Part shown: positions 21,928-25,952 of the stretch, one piece after another
How the letters are laid out: the number at the start of each line of letters is the position of its first letter
Numbering within the stretch: position 1 is the first letter of the stretch
NCBI GenBank assembly: GCA_903950295.1
Contig: CAJBAP010000386.1
Coordinates: 1-25,952 of the forward strand
DNA length: 25,952 bases
Direction of reading: 5' to 3'
From: an uncultured Rhodocyclaceae bacterium
GTDB lineage: Bacteria > Pseudomonadota > Gammaproteobacteria > Burkholderiales > Rhodocyclaceae
Made by a program: the position numbers and the translations under genes
The notes under the pieces: generated by a model
What the model was told of the DNA's origin: nothing
The model's input: only the letters and a program-made list of their open reading frames with translations
The model's database searches: none

Positions 21928-24615
21928 TCAGTTCTTGCCGAACAACCAGGCTTCGAATTCGGCGCGTGGCATGGGCTTGGCAAAGTGGTAGCCCTGCAGG
22001 TAATCCGCCCCCAGTGTTTTCAGCAGGGTGGCCGTCGCCTCGTCTTCGACGCCCTCCGCGATGGTCTTGAGCCCAAGGGCCTTGGCCAGATGGATGATGG
22101 CCTGCACCATCGAATAGCCCGCCGGCTCGTGGATGCGGCGCACGAAAGAGATGTCGATCTTGAGTTCGTCCACCGGCATTTCATGTAGTTGCGAAAGTGC
22201 CGAGTAGCCGGTGCCGAAATCATCGATGGCGATGTGAAAGCCGATCTGGTGCAGTGCCTCGAGGTGTTCGGAAGCATGAGCGACATCGAGCAGGGCCACG
22301 CTTTCAGTGACCTCGATGATGACCTCGTCCGGGCTCAGGCCATTGCTCGCCAGTTCGCCGACGAGTTGCTCTGAGAATAGGCCGGAAAACAATTGCCGCT
22401 TGGAGACGTTGATGGCGACACGCACCGCATGGCCACGTTCGCGCCATGCCACCAGGGCATCAAGTGCTTGCAGCCAGATCTGGTGGCCGAGTTCGCGTAT
22501 TACACCGGTGCTTTCGGCAATGGGAATAAAAGTGGCCGGGCCGACCCAGCCAAATTCGCTGTCGTGCCAGCGCGCCAGTACTTCGACCACCTGGCACTCC
22601 CCACCATCTGCCGTGACGATAGGCTGGAACCATGCTTCGATGCGCTTGGCCGCCACTGCTTCGACCAGCTTGTTCTGGATGTAGAGCTCGCGTTTGCCGC
22701 CGCCCTTGTCGGCAACTTCCCCGAAGAAACAGGTCTGGTTGCGCCCCTGGGTCTTGGCGTAGAACATGGCGCGGTCGGCGTGGGAGAGCAGTCCTTCGGG
22801 GTCGAGTGCATCGTCGGGATACAGGGCGACGCCCATACTGAAGGTGACGGTGTACTCTGCGTCGTCGAGCCGGATCGGTTGCTTTAGTGCGTCCTCGATC
22901 TTGCGGGCTACCAGTCGTGCATCTTCTTCGCCAGTGAGTTCCGGCAGCAACAGCACAAACTCATCGCCGCCCCAGCGTGCCAGCGTGTCACCTGCGCGTA
23001 ACTGGCTGCGCAAGGTGCTAGAAAAAGAGATCAGCAAGCGGTCACCGGCCTTGTGACCGAGGCTGTCGTTGATTTTCTTGAAGTGGTCAAGATCGATGAA
23101 GCAGACCGCGACCCGTTGCTCACTGCGGCTGGCCATGCGCGTGGCGATCTTGATGCGGTCTTCCAGCAGGACCCGGTTGGGCAGATCGGTTAGCGCATCA
23201 TGTAGTGCCATGTGCGTGATCTGCTTCTCGTGCATGTAGGTTTGCGTGATATCACGCAACACGCCCCGGATGCCGCTCAGCTTGCCATCGACAGCAAACT
23301 GCGCGATCAGGCGACATTCTGCCCATTGTTCGGCGCCGGTGTCGTTGCGCAGCCGTAGCCGCAGCTGGGCTTGTTCTTTTTCGCGCCGCCTGAAAATATC
23401 GCAGAGACTGCGCATCGCATCGACATCATCCTGATGAATGAATTCGGTGATCGATATGCCTTTCAGGTTATCGGCACAATGGGTCAGCCGATACCAGCCG
23501 GGGCTGGCATGCAACACGCGCCCTTCGCAATCCAGTTCGAGCACGGCCTCCTCGAGCATGGCGAGCGTTTCCAGGTAGGTGCGTTGCTCGATGTCACGTT
23601 CATGCACGCGTAGCATCATGTTTTCCAGGGTATCGGCGACATCGTCGATTTCGTCGTGTCTGGCATGGGCGGGGCGCAGAATGCGGGCGGCATCCTCGAC
23701 TGAGCCGCCTTCGGCATACAGGCGCGTCGCGATCTCGAGCGATTCGATGCGTTGTACCGAGCTTGTCAGCCAGCGCCCCAGGCCGAGCCAAAGCATGATC
23801 GCTACCATGCAGATCGCGGCCAGCGGACGCAGCATGAATTCAGTTAGCGCAATACTGTCCTTGAATTCGCGATGGATCACCAGTGTTGGCGCCAGCGGGC
23901 TGGCGTGCGGCCAACGCAGGTCAATTTGAATCACAGGGGGCACCGCATCCTTGTGCAAGCCTTCTTGGCCGGGGAAGCCATCGAGGAGCGTAAATTGATT
24001 CGAACTGGCAATCAGCCTGTCAAAGCCGAAAATGTGCAGGTGCGTTTCCGGTGTCAATAAGTCTTGCAAGGTACCGGTATTGAAAGTTTTGAACAGCACG
24101 AGCGACCCTTGGCCCTCATTGCCAAGCCAGATGGGGATCTGGATGACCCGATAAAGTTCCTGCGTGCCGCTGGCAAAGTGCCAGCCGGCGCTGATCGCAT
24201 CGGTGGTTGTTGGTAAATTGGCCGCCTCACTGCCGTAACGGTAGAGCGGCTCACCTTGCGGGGAAAGCAGCAGCAGGTTCGAGAAATCGAGGAATTCCCA
24301 TTGTGCGGTGAGGAAGGTGTTGAGCTTGGCCCAACGCAGGTCGGCTTGCTCTTCAAGGATGCGGGTGAATTCGATGCGCGAACGGGTTTGTTCGGCCAGG
24401 CTCACCCAGCGCGCTTCAAGGCGCGGCAGGGTTTCTGCGTAGAAGCTACGCGTGACCTCCAGTTTTTGCGCGATTTCGCGCTGCTGGCGGGTGTAGAAGG
24501 CATTGGCGCCGATCAGCGAAATGCCGACGACAAGGATGACCATGACGCTCGCCAGCCGGACCAGTGCCTGATGCCTTATCGTCTGGCGTTTTTGCTGGGA
24601 TGGCGGGCTTGTCAT
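21928..24615 (-). CDS. Membrane-bound sensor with PAS, GGDEF and EAL domains (cyclic di-GMP turnover)
   Basis: 895 residues. A membrane helix (about 19-39), a periplasmic sensor region of about 220 residues (40-260), a second helix (about 262-282), a HAMP-like linker (about 283-345), a PAS domain (about 350-460), GGDEF (about 467-625) and EAL (about 645-890). The cyclase active motif GGDEF is intact (549-553), as is the inhibitory I-site RAGD (540-543), five residues upstream. The phosphodiesterase domain has EVL in place of EAL (678-680) with Asn736, Glu768, Asp798-Asp799 (IDDFGTGYS), Lys819 and Glu854 (EGVED) all kept, so both activities look possible. Its ATG overlaps the stop of the upstream solute-binding protein gene by one base, which suggests that protein is its periplasmic partner. 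The net direction of activity cannot be told from sequence. Confidence 0.93.
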   Translation of the reverse strand: MTSPPSQQKRQTIRHQALVRLASVMVILVVGISLIGANAFYTRQQREIAQKLEVTRSFYAETLPRLEARWVSLAEQTRSRIEFTRILEEQADLRWAKLNTFLTAQWEFLDFSNLLLLSPQGEPLYRYGSEAANLPTTTDAISAGWHFASGTQELYRVIQIPIWLGNEGQGSLVLFKTFNTGTLQDLLTPETHLHIFGFDRLIASSNQFTLLDGFPGQEGLHKDAVPPVIQIDLRWPHASPLAPTLVIHREFKDSIALTEFMLRPLAAICMVAIMLWLGLGRWLTSSVQRIESLEIATRLYAEGGSVEDAARILRPAHARHDEIDDVADTLENMMLRVHERDIEQRTYLETLAMLEEAVLELDCEGRVLHASPGWYRLTHCADNLKGISITEFIHQDDVDAMRSLCDIFRRREKEQAQLRLRLRNDTGAEQWAECRLIAQFAVDGKLSGIRGVLRDITQTYMHEKQITHMALHDALTDLPNRVLLEDRIKIATRMASRSEQRVAVCFIDLDHFKKINDSLGHKAGDRLLISFSSTLRSQLRAGDTLARWGGDEFVLLLPELTGEEDARLVARKIEDALKQPIRLDDAEYTVTFSMGVALYPDDALDPEGLLSHADRAMFYAKTQGRNQTCFFGEVADKGGGKRELYIQNKLVEAVAAKRIEAWFQPIVTADGGECQVVEVLARWHDSEFGWVGPATFIPIAESTGVIRELGHQIWLQALDALVAWRERGHAVRVAINVSKRQLFSGLFSEQLVGELASNGLSPDEVIIEVTESVALLDVAHASEHLEALHQIGFHIAIDDFGTGYSALSQLHEMPVDELKIDISFVRRIHEPAGYSMVQAIIHLAKALGLKTIAEGVEDEATATLLKTLGADYLQGYHFAKPMPRAEFEAWLFGKN

Positions 24616-25658
24616 TACTTCTTTCCGGCCCAGCGGTCATCCACCAGACTGATTGCTGGTGCCAGTTTCATTTCTCCTTGAGCGGCGCGGAGAAATGGAT
24701 CGGTATCCTGAATTTGCTTGGCGATGAAGCGTGCATCGGTGCTGTAGATGGCGGGGGTCTTCTTGAGCAGTGCGGCAATCTCTTCCCGTTCCTCGACGGA
24801 ACGCACATTTGCCTGCTGGGCCACTGTTTCCGGCGTTGAGGCCTGTAGCCAGACCAAAGTACGCCGCAGCATGCGTACCATCAGGTCGGCTTTGTGTTGT
24901 CCTTCCGGTTGATTGAGCAGCGTGCGACTGGTGGCGATGACGCTGCGCAGGGCATCGACGCCGACAATGCCGGCGTGTGTGCGCGTGTCGCTCAAGTCGA
25001 GCAGTGAAACGCCCAATCCGGTACGCATCAGCCGGTTCGGGAAAGGTTGTTCGCAGAAAATGGCATCCGCCGCCTTGCTGATGAATGCGCCACTGATGCT
25101 TTCCCAGCTCTGCCCGGTGGGCAGCCAGCGTACCTGCTGGTTGCCAATGCCATGAGCGGCCATGAGAATTTCGACAACCATCTGCATGTAAGTTTTGCTG
25201 TTCGGGCTGCCGGTAGAGGCACCGATGGTGCGCCCCTTGAGATCCGGGATTCGGGTAATCTGCTTGGCCAGATCCTTGCGTACCATCAGGTGGAAAGTAT
25301 GCTGGACGCCAGAGATCGGGGCGATGGCGACGGCATTCTTGCCCTTGGCATGCAGCACTGGCAGAGTCGGGAAGCCCAGTGCGGCAAATTCGGCATTACC
25401 AGCCAGAACGTCTTCCAGCGCGCGGATACCGCTGGGGTGGTAGCGCAACAGCAGGTGCGCGCCCATCTCGCGGTCGAAACCCAAGGCAGGAATGAGTTCC
25501 AGTGGCAGAAAGGGGAGAGAGCCGGGGCCCGGGAGATTGAGCCGGATGACTGTCTCACTGCCGGTGCTGGTCGGATTGTTCTGTTGGGCAAACCCCAAGC
25601 GGGGAAGAATCAGGGTGCCCAAAAGCGACTGCAGGGCGCGGCGACGGCCTGATTGCAT
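24615..25658 (-). CDS. Periplasmic solute-binding protein, NMT1/THI5 or SsuA-like, paired with the GGDEF-EAL gene
   Basis: 347 residues from the ATG at 25656-25658. GGAGG (25668-25672, complementary strand) lies 9 bases before it, but directly against the alternative ATG at 25667, so the shorter start is preferred. The N-terminus [19 protein letters not shown] has an arginine cluster before a hydrophobic stretch ending GFAQ, possibly a Tat rather than Sec signal. The mature chain shows the two-lobe binding-protein pattern of the NMT1/SsuA family: [50 protein letters not shown], and [14 protein letters not shown]. The ligand is not predictable. No permease or ATPase gene is near; instead its stop overlaps the start of the GGDEF-EAL gene, which suggests a sensory role. 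Confidence 0.85.
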   Translation of the reverse strand: MQSGRRRALQSLLGTLILPRLGFAQQNNPTSTGSETVIRLNLPGPGSLPFLPLELIPALGFDREMGAHLLLRYHPSGIRALEDVLAGNAEFAALGFPTLPVLHAKGKNAVAIAPISGVQHTFHLMVRKDLAKQITRIPDLKGRTIGASTGSPNSKTYMQMVVEILMAAHGIGNQQVRWLPTGQSWESISGAFISKAADAIFCEQPFPNRLMRTGLGVSLLDLSDTRTHAGIVGVDALRSVIATSRTLLNQPEGQHKADLMVRMLRRTLVWLQASTPETVAQQANVRSVEEREEIAALLKKTPAIYSTDARFIAKQIQDTDPFLRAAQGEMKLAPAISLVDDRWAGKK

Positions 25659-25722
25659 GGACTCCATCCTCCGTTGGCAGGGTTTCCCGAGGCAGAGTCT
25701 CTGGCTCCCCTCCGAGTTTGTT

Positions 25723-25740
25723 GTTTACGGCATGGTAAAC
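25723..25740. promoter_or_regulatory. Palindrome in the divergent aroC promoter region
   Basis: GTTTAC-GGCATG-GTAAAC is a perfect 6-bp inverted repeat with a 6-base centre, in the 112-base gap between the divergent solute-binding protein gene and aroC. It has operator-like symmetry and could control either gene. The AT-rich CAATAT at 25750-25755 might be the aroC -10, but no matching -35 stands out. Confidence 0.35.
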
Positions 25741-25770
25741 TCGTTTCGACAATATTTCAAAGGCATTTTC

Positions 25771-25952
25771 ATGTCGGGCAATACCATAGGAACGCTTTTC
25801 AGCGTGACATCATTTGGCGAATCCCATGGTCCCGCGATCGGCTGTGTGGTGGATGGCTGTCCTCCGGGACTGGCGCTTGCCGAAGCTGACATCCAGAGCG
25901 AACTCGACCGGCGCAAGCCCGGTACATCGCGCCATGTCACGCAACGGCGTGA
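25771..25952 (+). CDS. aroC: Chorismate synthase (5' end only)
   Basis: The first 60 codons, cut by the right edge. The N-terminus [20 protein letters not shown] contains the conserved FGESHG motif, followed by [12 protein letters not shown] and [16 protein letters not shown], both chorismate synthase signatures. The enzyme converts EPSP to chorismate, last step of the shikimate pathway, using reduced FMN. No clear Shine-Dalgarno is seen beyond AAAGG about 9 bases upstream. Divergent from the solute-binding protein gene. Confidence 0.95.
   Translation, partial: MSGNTIGTLFSVTSFGESHGPAIGCVVDGCPPGLALAEADIQSELDRRKPGTSRHVTQRR

Overview
The window looks like a chromosomal segment of a betaproteobacterium, probably from the Rhodocyclales/Nitrosomonadales side of the class. 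This is inferred from the GC-rich coding sequence, the conserved block ndk-rlmN-pilW-rodZ-ispG-hisS-yfgM-bamB-der, a betaproteobacterial-type DctPQM TRAP transporter and an Azotobacter-type seven-iron ferredoxin. I see no rRNA, tRNA, CRISPR array, insertion sequence or phage gene. Almost every base is coding; no gene-free stretch exceeds about 180 bases.

Layout. 1-245: 3' end of a TonB-like C-terminal domain gene. 242-853 (-): class I methyltransferase. 919-1239 (+): small cysteine-rich protein that seems to use a non-canonical ATC start. 1256-2885 (-): exported single-domain rhodanese followed by the Na+/H+ antiporter nhaA. 2950-6973 (+): overlapping genes for an oligopeptide/microcin-C-type ABC importer (two permeases and a fused double ATPase) with no binding-protein gene beside it. 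6979-8487 (-): lipoprotein lytic transglycosylase MltD with one LysM. 8643-11725 (+): complete DctPQM TRAP transporter with a terminator-like hairpin between P and Q and a strong terminator after M. 11903-20950 (+): housekeeping run ndk, rlmN, pilW, rodZ, ispG, hisS, yfgM, bamB, der, many joined by 1-4 base stop/start overlaps, hence probably co-transcribed and translationally coupled. 20955-21278: ferredoxin fdxA. 21376-21837: two-CBS-domain protein. 21928-25658 (-): a solute-binding protein gene overlapping by one base a membrane-bound PAS-GGDEF-EAL protein. 25771 to end: first 60 codons of aroC.

The two most noteworthy things are: (1) the solute-binding protein / GGDEF-EAL pair, which has no permease or ATPase and resembles in architecture the NspS-MbaA periplasmic ligand-sensing system for cyclic di-GMP; and (2) a short dispersed repeat with 17-base core TCGGCGYTGGCGGGACG, present five times in both orientations, four times inside genes (twice in the ABC ATPase, once each in ispG and yfgM) and once between genes.

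The core run combines nucleotide metabolism (ndk), rRNA/tRNA methylation (rlmN), type IV pilus assembly (pilW), cell shape (rodZ), isoprenoid synthesis (ispG), histidyl-tRNA charging (hisS), envelope protein export and outer-membrane assembly (yfgM, bamB) and ribosome biogenesis (der). All identifications come from reading motifs and from knowledge of the families; no database search was run.
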